Shown: piece by piece, positions 38,504 through 48,690 of the stretch | Position numbering within the stretch: the first letter of the stretch is position 1 | How the letters are laid out: every line of letters starts with the position of its first letter | Origin: Cotesia glomerata | Lineage: Eukaryota; Arthropoda; Insecta; Hymenoptera; Braconidae | Assembly (NCBI RefSeq): GCF_020080835.1 | Contig: NC_058162.1 | Span: 434,001 to 498,000, forward strand | DNA length: 64,000 bases | Direction: 5' to 3' | Position numbers and translations under genes: made by a program | Notes under the pieces: generated by a model | What the model saw: only the letters and a program-made list of their open reading frames with translations | Told to the model about the DNA's origin: nothing | Database searches by the model: none

Positions 38504-39417
38504 CTGAGCATCAACCGGTTAGTTGATGATTTTTTTTTAGAAAAATAAATGTACAGTAACAATGAAAAGTTAAGCAAAAATATTTGACATTTGTAAAATC
38601 GATCGGCAAGCGACGCGTGCGCGCCTCATTTTCTGTAATATATTAAATATATTTACTATCCAGAAAGAAGTTGTGGCATACTCATTGACAAAAAAATTTT
38701 TTCCAGGCTCTATTTTTTTAAATAATTACTATTAAATTTGGAATTAATAATGAAAATTATTCCGCTGATCTGTGTGTGAAATTTATTTTTTATTTTGTTT
38801 GTATTGTTTGATTTTATTAATAATAATGATAAACAATAATATTACCCGAAAATCTAGTAACGTTTGATTAATTACACAAATATTGAAACAACCAAGTGGT
38901 CTAATAATGCCGCCGCTAACTGTGAGTGTTACTTAGATATTAATTTTATTAATTAACTCTTGAGTGAAATTAAAATTAATTTTATTAATTATTAATTTGA
39001 GAATTAAAAATATTTAATCTTTTTAAAAAAATAAAAATTCATTGAATTTTTGAACTGTTAAAAAAAAAAAAATAAAATTTTTATTTTAAAATGTATAAAA
39101 AAATACTATGTTAAAATTCACACTTGTGTTGAACAATTAGCATCATTTAAATATATAAATTAATTTTAAAAAAAATTTTTTTAAAAACAAATTTTAATTT
39201 ACTAAAAATTTAGTTTAAAAATAATTTAAATATTACTTTAAATAAAAAAAAAAATTTTTTATGCCTCAAAGAATGTGTAAAAAAATTAACCAGTTCTCAC
39301 TCTAAATAATTAAATTGCTAAAGCCCCAATTACTTAAGCGGATAAATGAAACTGGAAAATTTTCAGTAAATTAAAATAATTACGACTATGTTTATGTTTG
39401 TCGTTACATAATTACAG

Positions 39418-39483
39418 AATAATAAACCACGATGAGCATCTATGAGCTCAATGACAAGCTGTCAGTCCTTTGTTGATGGATCA
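39418..39483 (+). other. candidate 5' untranslated exon of the GT92 gene
   Basis: The acceptor TAATTACAG precedes 39,418 and the donor GTGAGT follows 39,483. It contains a short upstream open frame (MSIYELNDKLSVLC, then stop). Another possible first exon ends at about 38,920 (CTAACT then GTGAGT). The coding exon's acceptor TATAG ends at 39,567, eleven bases before the GT92 start codon, so the gene has spliced leader exons. Confidence 0.45.
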
Positions 39484-39578
39484 GTGAGTACAGTAAAAAT
39501 ATTTACATTCTTTTTTGATCAATACATTTAAAAATAAAAAATAAAAAATGTATTTTTAATAATATAGGTAGCGGCATA

Positions 39579-42305
39579 ATGGTGACAAGAATGGGAGCGA
39601 GACGTACAGGATTCAGCGTGTTGTCCGGGAGCGGCTCGAGCTTGAACAGTCGGTCGAGCTCCGGAGTCCTGAAAGACCGGGCTAACATGTCTTTCATGCT
39701 GGTGGTGATGTTCTTCGCAGTGTTTGGGATAATAGTGCTGACGGAGATATTTCTAATTGACGAAAAGCGGGGAAATAGCAGAACAGGGGCGTTTGGAGGT
39801 CATAGGAGCGGTCATCGAATGGGTTCGGCCCTCGACCGACCTGATTACGAGGAAGTAGTCGCTGATGACTACGCAACATTGAAGGGAGGCTTTGACGCTC
39901 AAATCGGGCTGCTTTTGATGAACAGTAACTTGGAATCGAAAGCTGCTGAAGCTATTCCTTCAGATCCGAGGGGGATGTCCAGCTTACCCCCCAGTGTTGA
40001 AGTTAGACTGCCGTCGCTGGATCCTAGCTTGCAGATGACTGATGCAGAATGGTTGCCAGTTACTAATACGAGGTATTTTATTGTTTTTTTATTTTATTAA
40101 ATTATTTTTAATAAAAATTTTATTAAATTTTTTTTTAAATAAAAATTTTGTTAAATTTTTTTAATTAAAATTTTATTAAATTATTTTAAATAAAAATGTT
40201 TCAGATTCAAATTTTTTGTTTACTCGGCGTATTACGACGACCGAGCAGTGGGTAGTCGGAACGGAGGAAGCTCCAGCCTGAGTATGATCCAGTCAAAAAA
40301 AGGAAAAATAATCGGGAAATCCCCGGGCTTAATAAGAATAATCGGAGCAACGAAAACACGAACCCCAGAGCGAGTCTGGTGCCGGCTTTGGTATCGCTTC
40401 GAACGAAACAACACCAACGTGACGTTATCAGTGACAGTCGCGGCTAAAATAAAGGTGATAAGAGAAAACTGGAACCTGAAATACAGCGCGTGTTTCGTTA
40501 TCTGTCAATTGCCTAATCAAGCGCCCTCATTGTCCGATTCCAAGGCGTTATCTCTCCCGGAATCGGTCAGCGTCGTCGCTAAACTACGTACTGCACCGGC
40601 GAATCGAATATTTATACAAAATCGTCCGGAAAATCGGCCCAACACCCGACAAGATCTTGCTATTTGTGTTAAGCCTCTTCATTATGATTACAATCGAGTA
40701 AGTTTTTTTTATTTTAATTATTTATAACTACCATTAATAATTACTAATAATTTTTATTTTAGGTTTTACAATTAATTGAGTTCATCGAGCTTCATCGAAT
40801 ATTGGGAGTCAATCATGTGACTTTGTACAACGACACTGTGGGTGCAGAAGCGGATTGTGTTTTAAAGGATTATCAAAGTCGTGGATTAGTGACTTTTCTT
40901 TCTTGGCATCATCTTGACATGATATCACAACGGGAAATACGTACTGAAGGCCTTTTTGCAGCTCTTAATGACTGTTTATATCGTTCAATGTATAAATATG
41001 AGTATGTTGCTCTTTTGGATCTTGATGAATTTATTGTTCCACGGCATAATGATACTATTTTACAATTAATTCGGTAAATATTATTATTATCTATATTATT
41101 AAGAGATTAAGAAAAATTTTGTCACCAGGATAGTCATATGATAAAATTGATAGATACATAATTAAGAAATGACCTTGTATCTTGTGAGCTATTGACACTT
41201 TTAAAGATATAATCTCATCCCGACATTACACTCATTGAGACCTTTCATTTGAGTACCCACATCAATTTTTCATATATTTTATATATTTATATATGAAAAA
41301 TATATCAAAAATGTATGTGGGTACTCAAATGAAAGCTCTTGATGAGTGTAACATCAGGATGAGCTTATATCTTTAAAAACGGCGATAGTTAAGAAAGTAC
41401 AGTGCAATTTAACAATTATCTTGTAAACTATTGACATTTTTAAAGATATAAGCTCATCCCGACATTACACTCATCGAGACCTTTCATTTGAGTACCCACA
41501 TCAATTTTTCATATATTTATATATATATTATATATATGTATATATGAAAAATATATCAAAAATGCATGTGGGTAATCAAATGAAAGCTCTTGATGAGTAT
41601 AACATCGGGATGAGCTTATATCCTTAAAAACTTCATTATTTAAAAAAGTACAGTGCAATTTAACAAAAGTCATTATTTAATAAAACAAAATTTTATTTAT
41701 TTATAATTTACAAGTCACGGCAGTCACATAGTGACTGCAAAGTTGCTAGTTATTATTATTATTATATTAAAAAAAAAATGTATTTTATTAAACTTAGATG
41801 GATATCAAGCAGAGTAAATCCAAAAACAAGTAGCGCATTTTCATTCCAAAATGCATTTTTCTATCTTCAATGGCCTGACGATCCCTGGGTAACTGTCAGC
41901 AAGACGCCAACAGAAGCCGGATTGATAACACTCCGTAAAACACGCCGTAAATCAAAATTACACCCCCACAAACAGCGTTCCAAGTACATATGCAAGCCAA
42001 AAGACATAATAGAAGCTGGAAATCATTTTGTCTGGGAATTTTTGCCTGGACATGGAACCCTAAATGTCCCGGCAGACGCAGCGATCCTCCACCACTACAG
42101 AGTTTGTGAGTTCGGTGGTAATGATTGCATTAAAACGCCGTCGATTATCGACAGGACTGCTTACAAGTATCGCGACAAATTGGCTGAAGATGTTGATAAA
42201 ATTTGGACGGAACTTAATGACAAATGTGTTCTTCCCGAGCTTGAAGCAGTGCCTGCATTGTCACCTCTCGTACCAAGTAGTCCAGATGATATTCAAACGA
42301 GGTAG
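39579..42305 (+). CDS. glycosyltransferase family 92 (DUF23), type II membrane protein
   Basis: The exons are 39,579-40,072, 40,205-40,697, 40,763-41,073 and 41,798-42,305, giving 601 residues. GT92 enzymes are Golgi galactosyltransferases; the best-studied member is C. elegans GALT-1, which galactosylates core fucose on N-glycans. The protein has a short Ser/Arg-rich cytosolic tail, a single membrane anchor at about 38-60 (SFMLVVMFFAVFGIIVLTEI), a low-complexity stem, and a lumenal catalytic domain from about 165 (FKFFVYSAYYDDR). The family's metal-binding motif is DLDEF at 415-419, in the segment ALLDLDEFIVPRH. An HHYR segment follows in exon 4. Intron 3 hosts a full Helitron (41,090-41,749), so the last exon follows a recent insertion. 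The acceptor substrate cannot be read from sequence. Confidence 0.92.
41090..41749 (+). mobile_element. complete non-autonomous Helitron, copy C (two palindromic units)
   Basis: The 5' end is TCTATATTATTAAGAG preceded by A. The 3' end is a perfect hairpin GCAGTCAC-ATA-GTGACTGC (41,720-41,738), a 7-base spacer, CTAG and then T. These are the diagnostic Helitron termini with insertion between A and T, here inside an ATT repeat. The body has two inverted-repeat units with TTTGAGTACCCACAT / ATGTGGGTA arms flanking TA-rich loops. It is 660 bp and non-coding, inserted in GT92 intron 3. Confidence 0.9.
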
Positions 42306-43013
42306 CATTATTATTTATAGAAATTATATTGATGATAGTAATATTAATTATGATTAATGATAATAAACCATATTTGTCAACATTATTTTTACGAATATAC
42401 AGAAGCAAGCACGGTATTTTTTGTTATTTTTTAATGAAATAAAATATCAATAAAATAAAATTTATCAAGCATATCTAATAAAAAAATTAAAAAAAAGTGG
42501 TATGTATGCATGCGCTCGGATATTGTAAGAAATTGTGGCCAAAAATTGCAGAATATTTATTAAAAAACTCTAAATATATTGATAAAAAACAACTAACTAT
42601 TAATTATAAAAAAGTCAGGCTCTAATTTTTTTATTTTAATTAAATGTTTTGACTAATTAACTGTAAATATCAAAATTTTAAAATTGCTCAATAATTAACG
42701 GCCAATAATTATCGTTGATGATATTTATCATCACTTTTAATTGTATTGTATACAAAAAAAAACTATTTTTTAGTCAAAAAGAAATTACACGAGACTGTAA
42801 TGCACACGTAATTTAACGCTAAAATTTTTTAATCATTAAAATTGTAAAAAGTAATGGTATTTATAATAATAATAATAATAATAATAATTTATAATTTAAA
42901 ATTAAAAGTATTATTAATGGTGCTTTAATTAAATAATAATAAATTACGGCGATTGTAGAATTAAAAACCTAGATTAAATAAGTATTATATTATTTATTTA
43001 TGATATATTAATA
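42306..43013. other. intergenic stretch between convergent genes
   Basis: This holds the 3' untranslated regions of the GT92 gene (+) and CLUAP1 (-). It includes an (AAT)n microsatellite at about 42,865-42,888. No other feature is seen. Confidence 0.6.
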
Positions 43014-44780
43014 TTAAAAATCTTCATCAACATGCCCAGCTTTACTGATTGATCTTTTTTCCGAGTTTCCTTTAAAATCAAGCGAGGCAGTTATCTCATG
43101 GCTTGTCACAGAGTTTAATAAATTGCCTCCGACGTTTTCAATATCAATGTCATCATCTTCCTCGTCGTCATCAAGGTCGCCATCAATCAGAAGATCGCTG
43201 TCGCTGTCATCCAGCGAACCGATACTGTCATTTTCGCGCAAGCCGCGAGGCCTGCCTGACATTGTCCCATATATTCTTCGTTGGTTCAACTGTACACGTG
43301 ATGCTCTTCCAGTAGTTTCTAAAAAATTTTTTATATAAGTAATCACAATATATAAATAAATAAAGAAAAATTTATTAAAAAATACCTCCAGGTTGGTCAT
43401 TTTTGTCTGAGCTTCTCTCCGCTTCATCAAGATTCAACGGGCGGATATTGTTAGTGAAAATCGAGTCATTGCCCTCCATTATAGTTTCAAAACTCGCGTC
43501 CTCACCTCTAAGTTGTTCTAATTGTCTCTTGGTAGCCGCTTGTCTCTGCTCAAACTTTTCTTGCTCGACCTTGGTCATGTCTTCGTACAAATGCTCTAGA
43601 TATGCCAAGTACCGGCATTTCTGCAAGTAATGGTCATAAACTCCTTTAAGTTCAACTTCTAATTTTTCAAACTCTTCCATAAATGCTGGACGGACTTTCC
43701 GCAAGGTCATCAGTCTTTTTTTATTCCTCTCTAATTCCATTTGTCGTCTTTCAATTTTTGTTTCTAAATTTTGCTCGGTCTCCTGAAGAAAATAAATATT
43801 TAATGACTAAAAATTATTTATTAAAATTTATTTATTTAAATATTTAATAACTAAAATTTAATGATTAAAATTAAAATATTTAATGACTAAAAATTAATTA
43901 CTAAAATTTAATTATTTAAATATTTAATAACTAAAAATTTCCTGAAGAAAATAAATATTTAACGACTGACATATCAATCAAACTATACAATAATTGATTA
44001 ATATTAAATATTAAACTCGCACCTTGACATTATCAATCTGTCGCCGAGTATCATCAATATCCTTCTTCATACTATCAATAACATCTTTCAAAGCTATTTC
44101 TATTTGGGAAGTATCGAATTGTCTTGCAGCTTTATTATTCCTGACTTCCCTAAGCTGAACTTCTCTCCCCAACAAGTCAAACAAACTAGCCCCGCTGACT
44201 GTCAACTGACTGGCCATTTGCCTGGTAGTCTTCAATTCTGACAGCTCATCGGTGATGTCAATCACCAGAGGATTCAACATTTCTCCAGACATTATTTCAT
44301 CCTCAGCATTCTTATTCTGCGCTTCGTACAACGCTGTCGCTATTTTTAGAAGCTCATGAACTGCATGGCCATCAGCTTGATACAGTTTTTTTGTATTCAA
44401 TTTGATATTGGTCTTTATTGCCTGTAAACATTTTTTTAATTTAATTAATTTGTCTTTTAAAGAAATTATTTTATAGTTACAATAAATTCAGCGGCCCGTC
44501 GAATTATTGACACGCGATCTTCTACAGTTTCATACTCAGCAGTCATATCTGAATCGGGATCAAAGCGATGAATCAGCCAGACTAGAATTTCGGCGACTAA
44601 AGAAAAATTTGGAACTCGAAAATTTGACAGAGAAATTAATCTAGGATAACCCAAGAATCTCATTGTTTCAGTAAAATCTGAAATAATTTATTATTTGTAT
44701 TTTTTTCATTGAAAAATTATTATTTTAATAAATAAATAATTAAATAAATAAAACTTACTCCGTAAATCCCGGCAAGACAT
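43014..44780 (-). CDS. CLUAP1: clusterin-associated protein 1 / intraflagellar transport protein 38
   Basis: The exons on the minus strand are 44,759-44,780, 44,481-44,677, 44,023-44,421, 43,386-43,782 and 43,014-43,318, giving 439 residues (human has 413). CLUAP1/IFT38 (DYF-3 in C. elegans) is a subunit of the IFT-B complex needed for cilium assembly, which in insects means sensory neurons and sperm. The N-terminus MSCRDLRNFTETMRFLGYPR matches the family's calponin-like domain, followed by KLNTKKLYQADG at about residue 80 and a long coiled coil (about 150-320, including ELERNKKRLMTLRKVRP). The C-terminus is a Ser/Asp/Glu-rich acidic tail ending VDEDF. An RFX X-box lies about 100 bp upstream of the start codon. 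Confidence 0.96.
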
Positions 44781-44878
44781 TATAAAAAATTAGTTTAGTA
44801 AAACCACTGGAAATAATAGCTATCTACAAGTGTACTAAAGTGTTTTGAAACTTTATTATAATTCAGTGTCATGCTTTA

Positions 44879-44892
44879 GTTACCTTGGCAAC
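44879..44892. promoter_or_regulatory. RFX X-box in the CLUAP1 promoter
   Basis: GTTACCTTGGCAAC fits the X-box consensus RYYRYY-N2-RRNRAC at every position and is nearly palindromic. It ends 99 bp upstream of the CLUAP1 start codon. X-boxes bound by RFX/DAF-19 factors sit 50-250 bp upstream of ciliary genes, and dyf-3 in C. elegans is a known target. This supports ciliated-cell expression. Confidence 0.85.
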
Positions 44893-45036
44893 CAAATTAA
44901 CAACACAGCATATATTATAGGGTGAGAATAGAAACCTCATTTTTTTATGACGGCCGTTGCTAGTAATTTTTATCGAAATACAGCCTTCAAATATTTTTCA
45001 ATAAATTTTGTAATTTACAGCAATAGAATAAATGAA

Positions 45037-45233
45037 AATAAAGTTAGCCGACATCTGAAAATTTTTATGATTCTCTCTATTAAAGAATTATTACAAAAAA
45101 TTAAAAAAAAAATTTTTTTCATTTGTTAAAAACTTCAAAAACTATAAGTGCAATTTTTTAAAAATATTTTTTAGTTATAATTTAATAAATTAAGAAAAAT
45201 AAAAAAAAATAAAAAATGTCGGCTAACTTTATT
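45037..45233 (+). mobile_element. MITE with 18-bp perfect terminal inverted repeats
   Basis: AATAAAGTTAGCCGACAT at 45,037-45,054 is the exact reverse complement of the end at 45,216-45,233. The 197-bp AT-rich interior is non-coding and shares sequence with the copy at 29,443-29,628. It lies between the CLUAP1 promoter and the 3' end of ICT1. I see no clear target-site duplication. Confidence 0.85.
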
Positions 45234-45344
45234 ATTATTATTATTATTAGAATAAAAAATATAATGGTAATTTTTCCACGTAATAAGTACACTAAATCTA
45301 TTTACACAAATTTATTTTATTAATTATTCCTTAAAATATATAAT

Positions 45345-46182
45345 TTAGTCGAGAGTAATATTACGATCTTGTTTTATTTGCGAGCGCATTCTTTTTTCAT
45401 AAATACGTTCTCGAGCAGCTTTGATTTTCCTCTTGCGCATCAGCTCTTCACTCTCAGGATCTTCGACTTTTTCTGGAGTAATTGTCCTCCTGATCATAGC
45501 TCTTAGTTTCTCTAGAGCATCAGCAACATTTAGAGTTTGATAACGGGTCACTTCAGACTTTACTACCAAAAATCCGTCTTTGTTTATTCTATTTTTCTCC
45601 TAGGATAAAATTATTAAAAAATTGTCATTAGAATTACTTCTAAAACTTGATTTAAAATTGATATATTTTAATAAATAAAAGTCAAACCTGAATCAATAAT
45701 TTCTCTTTGATTTCTTCGGATAACCACGAGGCCTCTTTAACGTTAAATCGTATGTCAGCTTTAGTATTTGTTTTATTGACATGTTGACCTCCTGGGCCGC
45801 TACTTCGGCTGTAAGTTATCGTAAGTTTTTCCATTGGAATAAACCCGCTGAACTTTGTATCTTTATCTGGTACCTGAAAATTAAAAAAAAAAATTTTTAA
45901 TTAACATTATTGTTATTTTTAGAAAGTAAAAAATTTTTTTTAGTAAAATAAATGTCAGCTGTTACTAAAAAAATGACATAATAATAATTAATTTTAAGTA
46001 ATAATTATTAAAAAAAAAAAAAAAAACAAACTTACAAAAGTTGGTGTAAAAAGTTGACTTTTACTATTTGGATATAAATTTTCTTGTGAGTAAATATTTT
46101 TAAATGAACAATTACGAACACTTTTTAAAGAAGAAATTTTATTGCTCAAAATTTGAGCAATTTTAAAACTAATAGAATTCAT
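45345..46182 (-). CDS. MRPL58: mitochondrial large ribosomal subunit protein / peptidyl-tRNA hydrolase ICT1
   Basis: The exons on the minus strand are 46,036-46,182, 45,688-45,873 and 45,345-45,599, all in phase 0, giving 195 residues (human ICT1 has 206). ICT1 is a codon-independent release factor built into the mitoribosome that frees peptides from stalled ribosomes. The N-terminal ~45 residues are Ser/Lys/Asn-rich with almost no acidic residues, as in a mitochondrial presequence. The catalytic loop YSRSSGPGGQHVNKTNTKA holds GGQ at 77-79. The C-terminal tail (KRKIKAARERIYEKRMRSQI) is the basic helix that enters the empty mRNA channel. All key residues are present. Confidence 0.95.
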
Positions 46183-47392
46183 TTTTTATTTTTATTTTTA
46201 TAATTATAGGATTTATAAAAATACAAGTTTTAATTATTAAATAACCTTTCTTATTTTATGATATTGTAAATATTGTAAATAGTACTCTGGACAACAGCGC
46301 CACCTAGTCAATAATTTTATTAACGACTGTCGATAATGTCTTGCGCAACAGAAACCACTAAAATTGATGAAATTGATGGCATCTATCGAGTATTGCGCAA
46401 GAAACTGACAGAATATATTTAAAAAATAAAAATGATAGAAGTAACAATTATAACTTAATAATAATACTAAAAAAAGAGAAGAATATAAACATCCGGTTTC
46501 GACAGATTGTTAAGTTAAGTATCAAAAGATTAAAACTGATGAGACTTTTATTTCTGAGAATAAAATAAAATTCCAGAAACGCAAAACCGGATTTATTAAT
46601 AATTTTTTATTGCATTCCAGAGAAGAAATTTCCTCGGTAAATAATTACAACAATTAATCACCAAAATAGGGCACAAGTTAACCCTAGATCGTTGTTCAGC
46701 ATAATAGAAGTGACGGAAATAATGACTGAGTAATCAATATGTGAAAAAAATATCTAAAAATATTGCGCAAAAATTAAATACTCAGGATATACGAATATAT
46801 AGACAATAGAAAAATAAGATAATAGTAAAGATCCGGGTAAAACTTGACAACACTTGATTTAATGTGTGTTTTACCCATTGCTACAACATATGTATGTATT
46901 ATATTTCTATCCACCAGAAGATTCGATCATTGATGTTCGTATATACCTGAAAAAAAATCTAATATTCCCAGAATATATTAAAATTCGGTATAAATCCTTT
47001 TAAAAATTTTATATGGAGGTATTTATGTTGTTTTAGTGGATATCCCAGCGCCTGTTTCACACCAAACTTAATAGGTCCAAAAAGAAGAATTAATTTACGT
47101 AAAGGTCCGGGTTTTACGTCTTTAGCTGCTGAGATATGGCCTACTCTCGTATATCACCATATACAATGAATAAATTAACATTAATTCTGTATAATAATAA
47201 CAATCTACCCTTTAGAAGAACAAAGGATACGGTTAGCTCTTATTGTAACACAGATTATCATAAGTATTTTATTAGCATCACCTTTTTATTATTTATCGTT
47301 ACGTCTTACAGGTGTATTATGTTTATAAAAAACAATAATAACAACAATAACAACAACAACAACAACAATAATAATAAGAAGAAGAAGATTTA
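46183..47392. other. intergenic stretch
   Basis: No supported gene is present. A near-homologous pair of phrases (TCTTGCGCAACAGAAAC and ATTGCGCAAGAAACTGACAG) occurs at 46,330-46,410. An AAC/AAT trinucleotide tract occupies about 47,330-47,392; translations through it give poly-Asn that I do not regard as coding. Confidence 0.5.
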
Positions 47393-47575
47393 AATTTAAA
47401 TTATTTCTTCTTTAATCATTATTATTTACATTTTTTTATCAATACCTAAAAATTTTTATTATTATTATTATTATTATAAATTTCAAAAAATTTTACTCCA
47501 AAAACTCAAATAATAATAATAATTTTTAGGTATTGATAAAAAATGTAAATAACAATGATTAAAGAAGAAATAATA
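47393..47575. mobile_element. fold-back element with ~65-bp inverted arms
   Basis: The left arm (about 47,400-47,470: ATTTCTTCTTTAATCATT, then a TTTTTTTATCAATACCTAAA stretch) is repeated as its reverse complement at about 47,508-47,573 (TTTAGGTATTGATAAAAAAT, AATGATTAAAGAAGAAAT), with only a couple of mismatches. The loop is about 35 bp. It is non-coding and looks like a MITE or fold-back transposon. No clear target-site duplication is visible. Confidence 0.7.
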
Positions 47576-48690
47576 GTATGTGGGATATTTAAGAACAAAG
47601 TGGGTAAGGTATATTAAATTTAGTATACAAATAAAACAAGTAAAAACACACTCTTACATTAGCTCATTCGTTAAAAGAGGGACGCGACCTTCCTCTATCT
47701 CTCTTGGACACTTTCACTGAGTCCCGTGACTAAAATCCTCGTGACTTAAAGTCCCATGACTTCCTCTACACCACTCCGATCCGACCACCTCTTCTTCGGC
47801 GAGTATGACGGTGCTGCATGAATCTTTTTTAAATAAACATTTAACAGTATGATTTTAATTATGAATAATAAATTAAATATATTCAAATAAGAGATAAAAA
47901 AAAATAATGTTCTAATAACTAGTCCAAGTAACTTACGATTAAAAATTATGTAAACTGATATTATAATTATTATTAACCAATAATAAAAAGAAAACACTCA
48001 CTTTTTAAAGCTATTCAATAGAAAACAAGCGGTGAAGATGTCGAAGAGAAGGGATTTTAACGTCATTAAATAACGAGAAAGGTACAGCAGGAGAACCTGG
48101 TAAATACAGAACTCATCAACTTGCTCACGCTCAGATTCGGTTGTATCTTCAAACGATACGGAAACTTTATTTTAGTTTTTTTTTTTTACTAATACGTTTG
48201 AATTTTTTTTTTTTTTTTTTTTTTCTTTTTTATTTCTCAGTAGTTCACTAATTGTAGTTAAAAATCACGGGTGAGCTTGAAGCAAATAGTAAAGAAGAAG
48301 AACAGGAAGAAGAAGAAGAAGAAGCCCCAGGACAGCAAACGAACGAATGGGTAAACAAATGAATTAACATAATTTATAATTTTGTTTATAAATTTTGGAA
48401 TAAAGTCCATCGAGAGGAAAGGAATTAAAGAGAGAGGCGGTTTAAACTCCCTCCTTTTTATATGTGAGCCATTCGACTTCCAACTTCTGGCCGAGTTTCT
48501 AGCACCGAAGCTCGTTTTGCGAGTTCAGTTTGTTGGGTAGCAACCACTGAACCAGGAAACCATAAAAAGGCTCCATGGTTTACTCAGCCTCCCAAAAGTT
48601 AAATCTTAAGACACTATTTGCAAGAAATTAAATAATTATCAGTGAACAGGAGGAGCAAAATAAAGAAGAAATCTGATAACAAGAGGGACC
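47576..48690. other. upstream region of the double peroxidase gene
   Basis: This contains T-rich tracts and a GAAGAA-rich stretch at 48,285-48,325. A TATA-like TTTTTATATG occurs near 48,456, and an arthropod initiator-like GTTCAGTTTG near 48,523, so transcription probably starts in the last 250 bp. No separate gene is supported. Confidence 0.4.

Noticed and set aside
47136..47393. 85-residue plus-strand open frame ending in poly-Asn
   Set aside because: The Asn run is an AAC/AAT microsatellite and the rest has no resemblance to a known protein or splice structure.
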